A stretch of DNA of 64,000 bases from Thermoactinomyces sp. DSM 45891 (GCF_900119485.1 NZ_FPJZ01000006.1:59493-123492); one strand, 5' to 3'. Counted from the first letter of the stretch, positions 17,362-27,230 are shown. The notes: generated from the letters alone by a model not told the origin. Translations and numbers: made by a program.

Positions 17362-18366
17362 TTAGACAGCCTTAGCTTCCGCCTCAGCTTCGTTTTTCTC
17401 TACTTGCTCCGCAAAACCTAATAATAGATTCGCCATACCATCTCTTGTTTCTTGCTCATTTACTGCATCCTTGATGATATTTGAATTACGTAGTCCTTTT
17501 AGGTACCACGCAGCATGCTTACGCATCTCACGAACTGCCACCGATTCACCCCGTAGCGCGACCAATCGATCCATATGAAGAATGGCAATCCTCATCTTCT
17601 CGCTTGCGCTTGGGTCTGGAGCGAGTGTTCCATTGGTCAGATATTCAACCGTACGGTAAAGCATCCATGGATTCCCCAGAGCCGCACGTCCGATCATCAC
17701 ACCATCACAACCCGTTAAGTCTAATATCTTACGTGCGTCTTCTGGTGATGCCACATCTCCGTTTCCGATAACCGGAATCGAAACAGCTTGTTTCACATCG
17801 CGAATAATATTCCAATCTGCTTTTCCTTTGTACATCTGCACACGAGTACGACCGTGTACGGCTATACCTGATCCACCTGCACGTTCCACTGCTTGGGCGT
17901 TTTCGATCGCATAAATATGATCCTCATCCCAACCAATGCGCATCTTTACCGTAACAGGCTTATCGACCGCTTCTACTACCGCAGAGACCATTTCATAAAT
18001 TTTATTTGGATCTAGAAGCCACTTGGCTCCTGAATCATTGTTTACGACTTTCGGTACAGGGCACCCCATATTAATATCAATGATATCTGCATTCGTACAT
18101 TGGTCTACCACTTTCGCCGCTCCCACTAGAGTCTCACGATCACCACCCACGATTTGCAAACTAAGTGGCTTCTCTCGTTCGTCGACAAACAACATTTCTT
18201 TCGTCCGTTTATTACCGTGTAAAATCGCCTTATCACTTACCATCTCCGCACAGACGAGACCTGCTCCAAACTCTTTCGCGATCAGGCGAAAAGCAGGATT
18301 ACAAACCCCCGCCATAGGTGCTAAAACAACTTGATTCTTCATCTCAACATTTCCGATTTTCCACAT
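17362..18366 (-). CDS. dusB: tRNA-dihydrouridine synthase
   Basis: An FMN enzyme that reduces uridines in the tRNA D-loop. The 334-residue TIM-barrel protein contains APMAGVCNPAFRLIAKEFGA near residues 16-35, the active-site Cys in DINMGCPVPKVVNND, the barrel motif GNGDV and the phosphate-binding GRAALGNPWM, followed by a helical tRNA-binding domain. The start overlaps the end of folK by 23 bases, so translation is coupled. The neighbourhood (folK upstream, lysS downstream) is conserved in Bacillus; the small DNA-binding gene yazB usually between them is absent. Confidence 0.95.
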   Translation of the reverse strand: MWKIGNVEMKNQVVLAPMAGVCNPAFRLIAKEFGAGLVCAEMVSDKAILHGNKRTKEMLFVDEREKPLSLQIVGGDRETLVGAAKVVDQCTNADIIDINMGCPVPKVVNNDSGAKWLLDPNKIYEMVSAVVEAVDKPVTVKMRIGWDEDHIYAIENAQAVERAGGSGIAVHGRTRVQMYKGKADWNIIRDVKQAVSIPVIGNGDVASPEDARKILDLTGCDGVMIGRAALGNPWMLYRTVEYLTNGTLAPDPSASEKMRIAILHMDRLVALRGESVAVREMRKHAAWYLKGLRNSNIIKDAVNEQETRDGMANLLLGFAEQVEKNEAEAEAKAV

Positions 18367-18892
18367 TTGTGTTTTCCTCCTCCCTTTTCGTAAGCATTGG
18401 CTCTAGCTTGAGGATTCCCCGAGGATTCCCCATTTGTTTCACCCAATCACTCAGACATTCACTTGTTCCTGGTATAGAAAAACGCTCTGTATCCTCTACG
18501 ATCTCTGCCAATGGAAGGACAACAAATGAACGATTTTTCATCTTCGGATGTGGGACTTCTAAATCTTTTTTTTGGATCAACAGTTGATCATAAAACAAAA
18601 TATCTATATCAATCGTACGAGGTCCGTAGCGGATCACTCTCACACGTTTCAATTCTTGTTCCACTTCCTGGCATCGTCTGAGTAGTTCTTCTGCCGATAA
18701 AGTAGTTTCTAACTCTGCTACCACATTATAAAAATCAGGCTGCTCCAGATAGTCTACTGGATCAGAACGATAAATCGAGGAGCAAGTCCGAACCTGTACA
18801 TCAGATGAATCTTGCATCAGATGAATGGCTTGTTTTAACTGTTGAACAGGGTCCCCTATATTGGCACCCAGCCCTACATATGCACGCACCAT
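18344..18892 (-). CDS. folK: 6-hydroxymethyl-7,8-dihydropterin pyrophosphokinase
   Basis: FolK transfers pyrophosphate from ATP to hydroxymethyl-dihydropterin, the step after FolB. The 182-residue protein shows the family N-terminus AYVGLGANIGDPVQQL, the RSDPV region (SIYRSDPVDYLEQPDFYN), and the Mg-binding motif YGPRTIDIDILFY near residues 91-103. Its ATG overlaps the folB stop by one base. Confidence 0.97.
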   Translation of the reverse strand: MVRAYVGLGANIGDPVQQLKQAIHLMQDSSDVQVRTCSSIYRSDPVDYLEQPDFYNVVAELETTLSAEELLRRCQEVEQELKRVRVIRYGPRTIDIDILFYDQLLIQKKDLEVPHPKMKNRSFVVLPLAEIVEDTERFSIPGTSECLSDWVKQMGNPRGILKLEPMLTKREEENTNVENRKC

Positions 18893-19251
18893 TATTGTTT
18901 CCCCCTCGTAATCTCAACACCAACCGATTGATAGTAACCCGGAATCGGAGGATCTGGCTTCGTAACACGAACCACTACTTCATCAAGTGGATATCCAGAT
19001 AACAGACGAGTAGCGATTTCTTCAGCAAGCTTCTCCACTAATTTAAATGGAGCCCCTTCGACAATCTGCTGAACCGTTTCATACACCTTGCCATAATCGA
19101 CAGTAAGCGTAAGATCATCTGTGTATCCCGCTGCTTGTAAGGAGAGAAACAGTTTTAAATCTATCTGAAAGCGTTGCCCTAGTTTGTTTTCTTCTGGAAA
19201 CGCTCCATGATAACCATAAAAAAGCATTTTCTCAAAAAATATATGATCCAT
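18892..19251 (-). CDS. folB: Dihydroneopterin aldolase
   Basis: FolB cleaves dihydroneopterin to hydroxymethyl-dihydropterin and glycolaldehyde. The 119-residue protein has the expected size, the N-terminal FYGYHGAFPEENKLGQ with the catalytic Tyr/Glu region, and the conserved KLVEKLAEEIA with the catalytic Lys. It lies between folP and folK in one operon. Confidence 0.97.
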   Translation of the reverse strand: MDHIFFEKMLFYGYHGAFPEENKLGQRFQIDLKLFLSLQAAGYTDDLTLTVDYGKVYETVQQIVEGAPFKLVEKLAEEIATRLLSGYPLDEVVVRVTKPDPPIPGYYQSVGVEITRGKQ

Positions 19252-19263
19252 TCTCGTTTCCTC

Positions 19264-20088
19264 CTAGTTAAGGGGCGCGTATACCAAGGCATCCATCATT
19301 CGGCAGAATCGGACCGTTTCTTGTACATCGTGGACTCTCATTATCTGACAGCCTTTCTGAATTCCAAATCCCACCGTAGCCAGTGTTCCCTCTATCCTTT
19401 CAGTGGGGGGAAGATCTAAGATTTTCCCGATCATCGATTTACGGGATGTCCCCAGTAGTACAGGATATCCCATCTCCACCAATTGATCTAGATGCTGCAT
19501 GACCTGCACATTTTCCTGCAAGTTCTTAGCAAAGCCAATTCCAGGGTCCAGCCAGATCCGCTCCGGCTTCACTCCTGCTCGCATAGCAAGCACTATAGAA
19601 TCTTGAAGATCCTTTTTTACATCTGCCATCAAATCTTGATACCCCGGGACGTCACGATTATGCATCAGGATCACCGGGACATCTAGCTCAGACATCACAC
19701 TTGCCATTAGCGGGTCTTTCTTCGCCCCCCAGACATCATTGATGATATGGGCACCAGATTGGATCGCTTCTTTCGCAACTTGTGCCTTATACGTATCAAT
19801 CGAAACAGGAATATCAAGCTCAGATGTAATTCGCTTCACAACCGGAATCACACGCTCTAATTCTTCATCCAGTGAGACGATCTCAGCTCCGGGTCTAGTC
19901 GATTCCCCACCGATATCAAGCAGGTCCGCTCCTTCATCAACCAGTTTCTTCGCATGCAAGAGAGCACGTTCCACTGTTTGATAGCTACCCCCATCCGAAA
20001 AAGAATCGGGAGTAACATTCAGAATCCCCATGACCAATGTTCGTTTTCCGATAGGCAAATCTCGATTCCCCACCCGGAATCCCTTCAT
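19264..20088 (-). CDS. folP: Dihydropteroate synthase
   Basis: FolP joins p-aminobenzoate to the pterin pyrophosphate and is the sulfonamide target. The 274-residue TIM-barrel protein shows ILNVTPDSFSDGG near residues 22-34, GGESTRPGA, DPGIGFAKN and GTSRKSMIG near 221-229. It is 11 bases downstream of pabA, which supplies the glutaminase half of aminodeoxychorismate synthase. Confidence 0.98.
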   Translation of the reverse strand: MKGFRVGNRDLPIGKRTLVMGILNVTPDSFSDGGSYQTVERALLHAKKLVDEGADLLDIGGESTRPGAEIVSLDEELERVIPVVKRITSELDIPVSIDTYKAQVAKEAIQSGAHIINDVWGAKKDPLMASVMSELDVPVILMHNRDVPGYQDLMADVKKDLQDSIVLAMRAGVKPERIWLDPGIGFAKNLQENVQVMQHLDQLVEMGYPVLLGTSRKSMIGKILDLPPTERIEGTLATVGFGIQKGCQIMRVHDVQETVRFCRMMDALVYAPLN

Positions 20089-20100
20089 AGTAACTTCCTC

Positions 20101-20685
20101 CTACTTGACATAAGTCTGAAGAAAATTAGCAAGCATCTGCTTACCAGACTCACTTAAGATTGATTCAGGATGAAACTGAACTCCTTCGACAGCAAAAGTA
20201 CGATGCCGAATACCCATAATCTCCTTCTCTGCTGTTTCAGCCGTAATTTCGAGATCAATCGGGAGTAACTGACGCTCTACCATCAGAGAATGGTAACGGG
20301 TCGCGATAATCGGACTGGGCAAATGAGAAAATACCCCTTTCCCATCATGAAATACCTCTGAGACCTTCCCGTGCATCGGTCTCTTTGCTCGGATCACATT
20401 TCCCCCGAAGACTTCCGCTATCGCCTGGTGGCCCAAACATACACCAAATATCGGAATTTTTCCAGCAAAGGTACGAATCACTTCCATTGAAATCCCGGCC
20501 TCCTCTGGAGATCCCGGACCAGGTGAGATAATGAATGCCGATAAAGAATGCTCTTCTAATTCTTCTATTGTGACTTGATCGTTTCGTACCACCCACAACT
20601 CTTCGCCCAGATCACCAAAATACTGGACCAAATTGTACGTAAACGAGTCATAGTTATCGATCATACAAATCATTATTTCGCTCAT
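20101..20685 (-). CDS. pabA: Aminodeoxychorismate/anthranilate synthase glutaminase subunit
   Basis: The protein releases ammonia from glutamine for p-aminobenzoate and often also anthranilate synthesis. The 194-residue class I amidotransferase has IDNYDSFTYNLVQY, the oxyanion region SPGPGSPEEAG, the nucleophile Cys in GVCLGHQAIAE, and the catalytic His-Glu in FHPES. In Bacillus the gene lies between pabB and pabC; both are missing from this window, so the chorismate-binding subunit and the lyase must be encoded elsewhere. A TGCTAGAAT extended -10 lies upstream at 20711-20719 and may be its promoter. Confidence 0.94.
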   Translation of the reverse strand: MSEIMICMIDNYDSFTYNLVQYFGDLGEELWVVRNDQVTIEELEEHSLSAFIISPGPGSPEEAGISMEVIRTFAGKIPIFGVCLGHQAIAEVFGGNVIRAKRPMHGKVSEVFHDGKGVFSHLPSPIIATRYHSLMVERQLLPIDLEITAETAEKEIMGIRHRTFAVEGVQFHPESILSESGKQMLANFLQTYVK

Positions 20686-20785
20686 CTCAACTCAAATATA
20701 ATATCTTCCCATTCTAGCATAAAAACGAGAATGGTTCATCTTTCGTTCTTGACAAATCAGATGGATTCTGTTTTAGGTATAGATA

Positions 20786-20832
20786 AAAAGGGGCACGTAT
20801 GGAACCAACTATGGTTGATACGTGCCCCTTTT
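20786..20832 (-). terminator. Terminator after cysK
   Basis: AAAAGGGGCACGTAT and ATACGTGCCCCTTTT form a perfect 15-bp stem with a 17-base loop, between cysK and pabA. Confidence 0.85.
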
Positions 20833-20844
20833 CTAGGTTTTCCC

Positions 20845-21768
20845 TTATTCAAACTGATATAACGGTGTGGTTAAATATCTTTCCCCACTACTCGGAATGA
20901 CAGCGACAACTTTCTTCCCTGCACCGAGGCGCCGTGCCACTCTCAAAGCAGCTGATACCGCAGCCCCTGAAGAAATTCCTCCTAGAATTCCTTCTTCACG
21001 AGCCAATTTGCGAGCAAATTCAAACGCATCTTCAATATCAACCTGTATAACCTCATCGTAAATCTCTGTGTTTAAAATCTTCGGAACGAAACCAGCCCCA
21101 AGCCCTTGGATTTTATGTGGGCCCGGCTTCCCACCTGATAGCACAGGAGAAGCGGATGGCTCTACAGCGACGACTTGAAGATTAGGCATTTTTTCCTTTA
21201 AAACAGTTCCCACACCTGTAATCGTTCCTCCCGTTCCAACTCCTGCTACAAAGGCATCTAATTCTCCATCAACCTGATCCCATAACTCTAGTGCTGTGGT
21301 TTCGATATGCACTTTTACATTATCCATATTATTAAATTGTTGAGGCATAAAGTATTCTGGATTTGCTTCCGCTAACTCCGTTGCTTTTACAATGGCACCT
21401 CGCATGCCTTCCGCTCCAGGCGTTAAAATAATTTCCGCTCCATAAGCCCGAAGTAAATTACGACGCTCCATGCTCATTGTATCTGGCATAACGAGAATAG
21501 CAGGATATCCTTTCGCTGCCGCTACCATAGCAAGCCCAATTCCTGTATTACCACTAGTCGGCTCAATTATCACACTACCAGGCTTTAGTTCGCCACGCTG
21601 TTCTGCTTCCTCGATCATGCTTTTGGCGATTCGATCTTTTACACTTCCACCTGGGTTAAAGAATTCTAACTTTAAATATATATCTGCATCGGCTTTTCCT
21701 ACGATATGGTTTAGTTTTACAAGGGGAGTGGAGCCGATTAGGTCTAGAACACTATTTGCAACTTTCAT
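20845..21768 (-). CDS. cysK: Cysteine synthase A (O-acetylserine sulfhydrylase)
   Basis: CysK makes cysteine from O-acetylserine and sulfide using PLP. The 307-residue protein has the PLP-Lys in PGGSVKDRIAKSM near residues 39-51, the substrate loop TSGNTGIGLAM near 69-79, the phosphate-binding GTGGTITGVG and ISSGAAVSAA near the C-terminus. A strong terminator follows, so it is monocistronic. The location between hslO and the folate genes matches Bacillus. Confidence 0.98.
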   Translation of the reverse strand: MKVANSVLDLIGSTPLVKLNHIVGKADADIYLKLEFFNPGGSVKDRIAKSMIEEAEQRGELKPGSVIIEPTSGNTGIGLAMVAAAKGYPAILVMPDTMSMERRNLLRAYGAEIILTPGAEGMRGAIVKATELAEANPEYFMPQQFNNMDNVKVHIETTALELWDQVDGELDAFVAGVGTGGTITGVGTVLKEKMPNLQVVAVEPSASPVLSGGKPGPHKIQGLGAGFVPKILNTEIYDEVIQVDIEDAFEFARKLAREEGILGGISSGAAVSAALRVARRLGAGKKVVAVIPSSGERYLTTPLYQFE

Positions 21769-21815
21769 TCGTTGTCCTCCTATTTCCGAGTAAGGATAGG
21801 GATTTTATTGACTTT

Positions 21816-21844
21816 ATCTTATCAAGTTTAGAGTAAACCATCAA
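21816..21844 (-). promoter_or_regulatory. Candidate sigma-A promoter of cysK
   Basis: TTGATG (21839-21844) and TAAGAT (21816-21821) with a 17-base spacer, about 50 bases before the cysK ATG. The rest of the intergenic stretch up to hslO (to 22046) shows no gene. Confidence 0.45.
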
Positions 21845-22046
21845 TTAAATATGTTATCCAATTTATCGAAGGGTATTATGGTTTTTGATTCATTGGTATA
21901 AATGAATGTAAGATAGTTTGAAGTAGGACATGTAGAAGACTGTTTGAGTGGAGCAAGCCAATAATCAACCACCCTACTTAACCCCACCCACTACTCAACT
22001 ATCCATAATCTCAGACCCAATATCGCCTCGAGTTCTTTTCTATCCA

Positions 22047-22922
22047 CTAACCCGTAATCCCCTCCAGTATCTCCTCAAGCTCTTCCTTCGAAAACTGATA
22101 CTTAGAATTACAGAAATGACAAACCACCTCTGCTTTTCCATCCTGTTCGATGATATCTTTCAGCTCCTTTTTCCCTAAGCTCGCTAACATCGATTTAGTC
22201 TTTTCCAGCGAACAGGAACATCGGAACTCGACGGATTTACGATCCAAAATCTCAGCATCATCCCCTAGCAGACGATACAGTATATCTTCTGGGGTTAATC
22301 CACTTTCAAGCAAAGAAGTCACAGGTGGTATCCCCATGATCCGCTTCTCTAATTCATCGATAGCCTCATCACTCGCACCCGGCAAGACCTGAATCATATA
22401 GCCACCTGCAACGAGGATTTGATCCCGATTGACAAGGACGCCTAATCCAATCGAAGAAGGTACCTGTTCTGAGGTGGAGTAATAGTAGGTAAAGTCTTCT
22501 GCTAACTCTCCCGATACAATTGGGGATGATCCTCGGTAAGGCTCCCTCATCCCAATATCCCTCATTATGTAAATATATCCTTGTCCTATCCCACCAGATA
22601 CGTCAATTTTCCCATTTTCTTTTAATGGAATTATCACATCAGGTTGATCTACATAACCACGCACATGCCCTTCACCATTTGCTACGACCATAATTTCTCC
22701 AAGTGGTCCATTGCCTTTTACTTGAATAGTTACTACATCTTTTTTATTCTTTAACTCTAAGCCCATGAGTGCACCCATCGTGGCTGTTCTTCCTAGGGCC
22801 GCACTTGCTGTAGGGAATGTAACATGCTTTCTTTGTAATTCTTGAACTAACTGAGTCGTATTCGCAGCAAAGCCACGAAAACTACCATCTTTTGATATGG
22901 CTCTTACTAAATAATCAGACAT
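22047..22922 (-). CDS. hslO: Hsp33 redox-regulated chaperone
   Basis: Hsp33 is a holdase activated by oxidation of four zinc-binding cysteines. The 291-residue protein begins MSDYLVRAISKDGSFRGFA, has the conserved core around GIGQGYIYIMRD, and ends with the Cys pairs FRCSCS (near 234-239) and CHFC (near 265-268). Position next to ftsH is as in Bacillus; yacD and coaX, often nearby, are not present here. Confidence 0.97.
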   Translation of the reverse strand: MSDYLVRAISKDGSFRGFAANTTQLVQELQRKHVTFPTASAALGRTATMGALMGLELKNKKDVVTIQVKGNGPLGEIMVVANGEGHVRGYVDQPDVIIPLKENGKIDVSGGIGQGYIYIMRDIGMREPYRGSSPIVSGELAEDFTYYYSTSEQVPSSIGLGVLVNRDQILVAGGYMIQVLPGASDEAIDELEKRIMGIPPVTSLLESGLTPEDILYRLLGDDAEILDRKSVEFRCSCSLEKTKSMLASLGKKELKDIIEQDGKAEVVCHFCNSKYQFSKEELEEILEGITG

Positions 22923-22966
22923 AAAAGAGATGCCTCCTTAAAAGTTTCTCTTACTCTCGTATAAAA

Positions 22967-22997
22967 AAAAAGAGGCGAATCACTCGCCCCCTTTTTT
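22967..22997 (-). terminator. Terminator after ftsH
   Basis: A GC-rich GGCGA/TCGCC hairpin directly after the ftsH stop is followed on the minus strand by nine T. Confidence 0.75.
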
Positions 22998-25008
22998 ATT
23001 TTGGATCGTCTTTCTTCTCATCTTTTTGATCTACATCAGTTGGCTTCACATCATCCAAGTCATGAGGAGTTTCTGGAACTTCTGTAGATTCGTCGGCTTT
23101 TTCCTCAACCGAAGGTTCTACATCCATCTCATCTTTCCCTTGGATATTCACTTTTACATTATCGTCTACAGGCTTATCGTCAATCTTACCTGTATCGAGT
23201 AATTGCTTGATTTGCTCTTCATCCAGCGTTTCTCTAGACAATAGTGTTTGGGCTAGGAGCTCTAACTGATCTTTACGTTCATGTAAAATATCCATCGCAC
23301 GCTTATAACATGTACGAATGAGTTCCTGCATCTCTGAGTCAATTTCATACGCCACTTGATCACTGTAATTCTGCTCATGACCAATATCGCGACCTAGGAA
23401 CACCTGCCCTTGAGAACGACCGAATTGCATGGTAGCTAGGCGATCACTCATACCGTACTCCGTAATCATCGACCGCACAATTGCCGTTGCTTTCTCGAAG
23501 TCATTGCTAGCACCTGTGCTAACTTCACCAAAGATAATCTCTTCTGCCACACGACCGCCCAAGATCCCTGTCACACGATCAAGGAGTTCGCCTTTAGTAG
23601 CAAGATAGCGATCCTCTTTTGGTAAAGACATCACATATCCACCCGCTTGCCCACGCGGTACAATCGTTACTTTGTGAACAATATCGGCATTTGGTACGTA
23701 ATATCCGACAATGGCATGACCTGCTTCATGGTATGCAACAATTTTACGTTCTTTCTCGCTAACCACACGACTCTTCTTAGCAGGACCTGCAATCACACGG
23801 TCAACGGCTTCGTCTACTTCGTCCATGGTAATTTTTTTCTTATTTTCACGAGCCGCAAGAAGTGCCGCTTCGTTTAACAAGTTTTCTAAATCTGCACCAG
23901 AGAAGCCTGTTGTGCGCTGAGCAATCACTTTCAATTTTACGCTCTCCGCCATTGGTTTGTTACGAGCATGCACCTTTAGAATCGCTTCACGACCTTTGAC
24001 ATCTGGACGACTTACAAGGATTTGTCGGTCAAAACGGCCCGGCCGTAACAAAGCAGGATCCAAGATATCAGGACGGTTCGTCGCTGCTATCATGATGATT
24101 CCAGAATTGCCATCAAATCCATCCATCTCAACGAGCAATTGGTTCAATGTCTGCTCACGCTCGTCATGACCGCCACCTAAGCCGGCTCCACGTTGACGAC
24201 CTACAGCATCGATCTCGTCAATGAAGATAATACAAGGCGCATTTTTCTTCGCTTGCTCGAATAAATCACGAACACGTGAAGCACCCACACCTACAAACAT
24301 CTCCACAAAGTCCGAACCACTAATGGAGAAGAACGGTACTTTCGCTTCCCCAGCCACTGCGCGTGCAAGGAGGGTTTTCCCTGTTCCTGGAGGCCCTACA
24401 AGAAGTACGCCCTTCGGTATCCGTGCACCCATAGCGACAAAACGACGATTATCTTTGAGGAAGTCAACAATCTCCACAAGTTCTTGCTTTTCCTCATCAG
24501 CACCTGCCACATCTTGAAATGTGACACGCTTCTTCTCATCGTTATATAATCTAGCTTTACTCTTACCAAAGTTCATAACTCGATTGCCGCCACCTTGGGC
24601 GTTGTTCAGTAAGAAGAAAAACAGTAAGAGAACAATGACTAAAGGAATAATCGTAGAAAGCGCAGTAACCCAGATTGACTCTTGCTTTGGAGGACTTGTC
24701 GTATACGATATCTGATTCGTTTCCAGTAACTTAACGATGTCACTCTCCATCATAGGAGTCTGAGTTGAATACATCTTCGTTTTCTTTGGATCTTTTGGGT
24801 CTTTCATCTTACCATCAATGCGGTAAGTAAATCCCTCAGGCAGAAGTTTTGCATCGATAATCTGCTTCTGCTCTATTTTTTGTTTAAACTGAGTGGTGTT
24901 AAGCTGCTCTAGGTCATTCCCAGAGTTAGCCACCAAATTTACGACCCCAATGGTCACAAGGATGAGGATTGCATATAGTATTCCATTCCTAAGGAAGAAG
25001 TTTTTCAT
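22996..25008 (-). CDS. ftsH: ATP-dependent zinc metalloprotease FtsH
   Basis: FtsH is a membrane AAA+ protease degrading membrane and regulatory proteins. The 670-residue protein has two membrane helices (about residues 7-25 and 107-128) flanking an extracytoplasmic domain, Walker A GPPGTGKTLLARA, the second region of homology (ATNRPDILDPALLRPGRFDR), and the zinc motif HEAGHAIVGY. The acidic C-terminal tail (about 615-670, rich in Asp, Glu, Lys) is long. It follows hpt, as in Bacillus. Confidence 0.98.
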   Translation of the reverse strand: MKNFFLRNGILYAILILVTIGVVNLVANSGNDLEQLNTTQFKQKIEQKQIIDAKLLPEGFTYRIDGKMKDPKDPKKTKMYSTQTPMMESDIVKLLETNQISYTTSPPKQESIWVTALSTIIPLVIVLLLFFFLLNNAQGGGNRVMNFGKSKARLYNDEKKRVTFQDVAGADEEKQELVEIVDFLKDNRRFVAMGARIPKGVLLVGPPGTGKTLLARAVAGEAKVPFFSISGSDFVEMFVGVGASRVRDLFEQAKKNAPCIIFIDEIDAVGRQRGAGLGGGHDEREQTLNQLLVEMDGFDGNSGIIMIAATNRPDILDPALLRPGRFDRQILVSRPDVKGREAILKVHARNKPMAESVKLKVIAQRTTGFSGADLENLLNEAALLAARENKKKITMDEVDEAVDRVIAGPAKKSRVVSEKERKIVAYHEAGHAIVGYYVPNADIVHKVTIVPRGQAGGYVMSLPKEDRYLATKGELLDRVTGILGGRVAEEIIFGEVSTGASNDFEKATAIVRSMITEYGMSDRLATMQFGRSQGQVFLGRDIGHEQNYSDQVAYEIDSEMQELIRTCYKRAMDILHERKDQLELLAQTLLSRETLDEEQIKQLLDTGKIDDKPVDDNVKVNIQGKDEMDVEPSVEEKADESTEVPETPHDLDDVKPTDVDQKDEKKDDPK

Positions 25009-25089
25009 CCCTGGCCTCCTCTCGATCCACTTTTTTCATTTTACCATAGCCATTCTAAACGAAACAATAGTTGGTCAAAAAAGATCAAA

Positions 25090-25629
25090 CTAAGAAGAAT
25101 ATACTTCTTCCTTCAGAATACCGATGTACGGTAGATTACGATAAATCTCACGATAATCTAGGCCATACCCGATGACGAACTCGTCAGGAATCTCATATCC
25201 ACAATAATCAGGAACCAGATCTACTTTGCGCCGAGCTGGTTTATTCAGTAACGTAACCACTTTTACTGACTTTGCATTCCGCCCTTTTAACAGTTCGATT
25301 AGATAGCTTAATGTTAGGCCTGTATCAATAATATCTTCCATAATCAAGACGTCTCTTCCTTCTACTGAAGAGTCCAGATCTTTCAGGATTCGTACCACTC
25401 CTGAAGATTTAGTAGACGCTCCATAGCTCGAAACTGCCATGAAATCCATCTCAAGCGGAATACTTATCGCACGAGTTAAATCTGCCATAAAAGGAGCTGC
25501 CCCTTTTAATATGCCCACACAAAGCGGAAGTGTATTAGCATATTCGTCCGATAAAAGCTTTCCTAATTCCTTTACTTTGGATTGGATCTTCTCCTCTGAA
25601 ATCAATACTTCTTTCACATCTTGATGCAT
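25090..25629 (-). CDS. hpt: Hypoxanthine phosphoribosyltransferase
   Basis: The enzyme salvages hypoxanthine and guanine with PRPP. The 179-residue protein shows the PRPP-binding motif VLIMEDIIDTGLTLSYL near residues 94-110, the FMAVSSYG region and the purine-binding RRKVDLVPDYCGYEIPDEFV. The tilS-hpt-ftsH order is the same in Bacillus. Confidence 0.97.
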   Translation of the reverse strand: MHQDVKEVLISEEKIQSKVKELGKLLSDEYANTLPLCVGILKGAAPFMADLTRAISIPLEMDFMAVSSYGASTKSSGVVRILKDLDSSVEGRDVLIMEDIIDTGLTLSYLIELLKGRNAKSVKVVTLLNKPARRKVDLVPDYCGYEIPDEFVIGYGLDYREIYRNLPYIGILKEEVYSS

Positions 25630-25674
25630 GAATGGCCCCCCTCGAAAACAATAATTTATGTATACCCAGCAAAA

Positions 25675-27102
25675 TCATTCTAACATTTTATAAGAATGCC
25701 ATCGTAAATACAAATAGTAACTCGTCTGATTTGTAACAGGAGCAATGGCAGATCTTCTCACACCCGGAATCCATAGGACTTGGTCATCTATGTGAACAAC
25801 AGGGATTAGATCCCTCAAATGCCTAGGGATTTGTTTCTCGATCATGAGGTCTTTTACCTTTTTTGTACCCTGAAGGCCGAAACAACTCATTCGATCGCCC
25901 GCTTTTCGAGGGCGAGCAAGAAACGAACTAGTAGGTACTTGTTCATAATCAAAAACCACAGATGGTGACGAACAGAACCATTCCTCGGACTGAGGCTGAT
26001 CAAACAAACAAGCTTCTATTGCACCAAGAGATGGATGATACTCCGTCTTTCCTGGTATATTCAATTTTAATTCTTCCCATGTCAGTGTAGTTACTTCGTC
26101 CTTGCTGGATTGTTTCAGAATTGTGACGATCTCATAGCTTTTCCGTACCACTATCCCTTTCTCCAAATGGATTTCACCACTAGGACCAGGTGACGAAATC
26201 CAATGACGAATCTGTTCAATACGAGAATATGTAATTTCTACATCTGTCAACCATTCCAGACTACTTAATATTAGTTTAACTACTCTACGCTGTAAAGCAA
26301 TAGAAAGATCCAGAAACCTCTTACGAGACCATGACACTTGCCTATGATCTTGTGACAACGAAATCTCCTCTAATGCCTTATCCTCCCATTCTTTCCAAAC
26401 TTCTTCCTCTTCAAGCATACGAGCACCTAACTGCGAAATGGTTTCTTTTACCTTAGGATTCATCTTTTCTAACTCTGGGAAAATTTCCAGACGTAAGAAG
26501 TTACGTGTATATTCCTTTGAGAGATTACTTTGATCCGTTCTAGGCATGAGATGATGATGCTTACAGTATGTAACAATCATCTCTCTGGAGCTGGATAAGA
26601 AGGGGCGAATCAGCTCCAGATTCTCCCACTCCCTCCGAATCGGAATTCCAATCAAGCCAGTGGAATGAGTTCCGCGAATCAATCTCATTAAAATCGTCTC
26701 CGCTTGATCATCTTGATGGTGCCCCAAAGCAACATAGCCAAATGATTCCCGCTTTGCTACCTTAGCAAACGCCTCGTACCGAAGAGTTCTGGCGATATCT
26801 TGTTTATTTCCACCTTCTTGGCGCACAGCTCTCCTCACATCTACCCGCTCAATCCAACACGGAACCCCTAATTGGGAACAAATCTCTTTTACATACTGCT
26901 CATCGAACAAGCTTTCTTCTCCGCGTAACTGGTGATTTACATGAATCACGCCTATCTTCCACTTGTACTCCTTTGAGAGGTCTTTCAAAATATGTAGCAA
27001 TGCGATTGAATCAGGCCCTCCGGATACTGCCACTAAAATGGAGGCATGTTCTGGAATCCTTAATTCCTGTTGCATGACACGATCAACCACTTCTCTCAAC
27101 AT
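25675..27102 (-). CDS. tilS: tRNA(Ile)-lysidine synthetase TilS
   Basis: TilS changes the wobble C of tRNA-Ile(CAU) to lysidine and is essential. The protein has the N-type PP-loop VAVSGGPDSIALLH, the GHHQDDQAETILMRL motif, and C-terminal substrate-binding domains ending near residue 475. The open frame reaches 27132, but GGGAGGTG lies just upstream of two inner candidates: TTG at 27108 (five bases away) and ATG at 27102 (eleven bases). The ATG giving MLREVVDRVMQQEL is used here; the TTG is nearly as good. Confidence 0.95.
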   Translation of the reverse strand: MLREVVDRVMQQELRIPEHASILVAVSGGPDSIALLHILKDLSKEYKWKIGVIHVNHQLRGEESLFDEQYVKEICSQLGVPCWIERVDVRRAVRQEGGNKQDIARTLRYEAFAKVAKRESFGYVALGHHQDDQAETILMRLIRGTHSTGLIGIPIRREWENLELIRPFLSSSREMIVTYCKHHHLMPRTDQSNLSKEYTRNFLRLEIFPELEKMNPKVKETISQLGARMLEEEEVWKEWEDKALEEISLSQDHRQVSWSRKRFLDLSIALQRRVVKLILSSLEWLTDVEITYSRIEQIRHWISSPGPSGEIHLEKGIVVRKSYEIVTILKQSSKDEVTTLTWEELKLNIPGKTEYHPSLGAIEACLFDQPQSEEWFCSSPSVVFDYEQVPTSSFLARPRKAGDRMSCFGLQGTKKVKDLMIEKQIPRHLRDLIPVVHIDDQVLWIPGVRRSAIAPVTNQTSYYLYLRWHSYKMLE

Positions 27103-27152
27103 TGCCAACGACACCTCCCGTTCCACAATCAAATTTTAGAGATAAAACAGTC

Positions 27153-27180
27153 CAAAAGCCCCTAGATCACTCTAGGGACT
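27153..27180 (-). terminator. Terminator after spoIIE
   Basis: CCCTAGA / TCTAGGG stem with a four-base loop, followed on the minus strand by GCTTTT, between spoIIE and tilS. Confidence 0.65.
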
Positions 27181-27230
27181 CTCACTTATACTACTGATGT
27201 TATGTCTTTTCTCAAAAGGAAGCAAATCCT

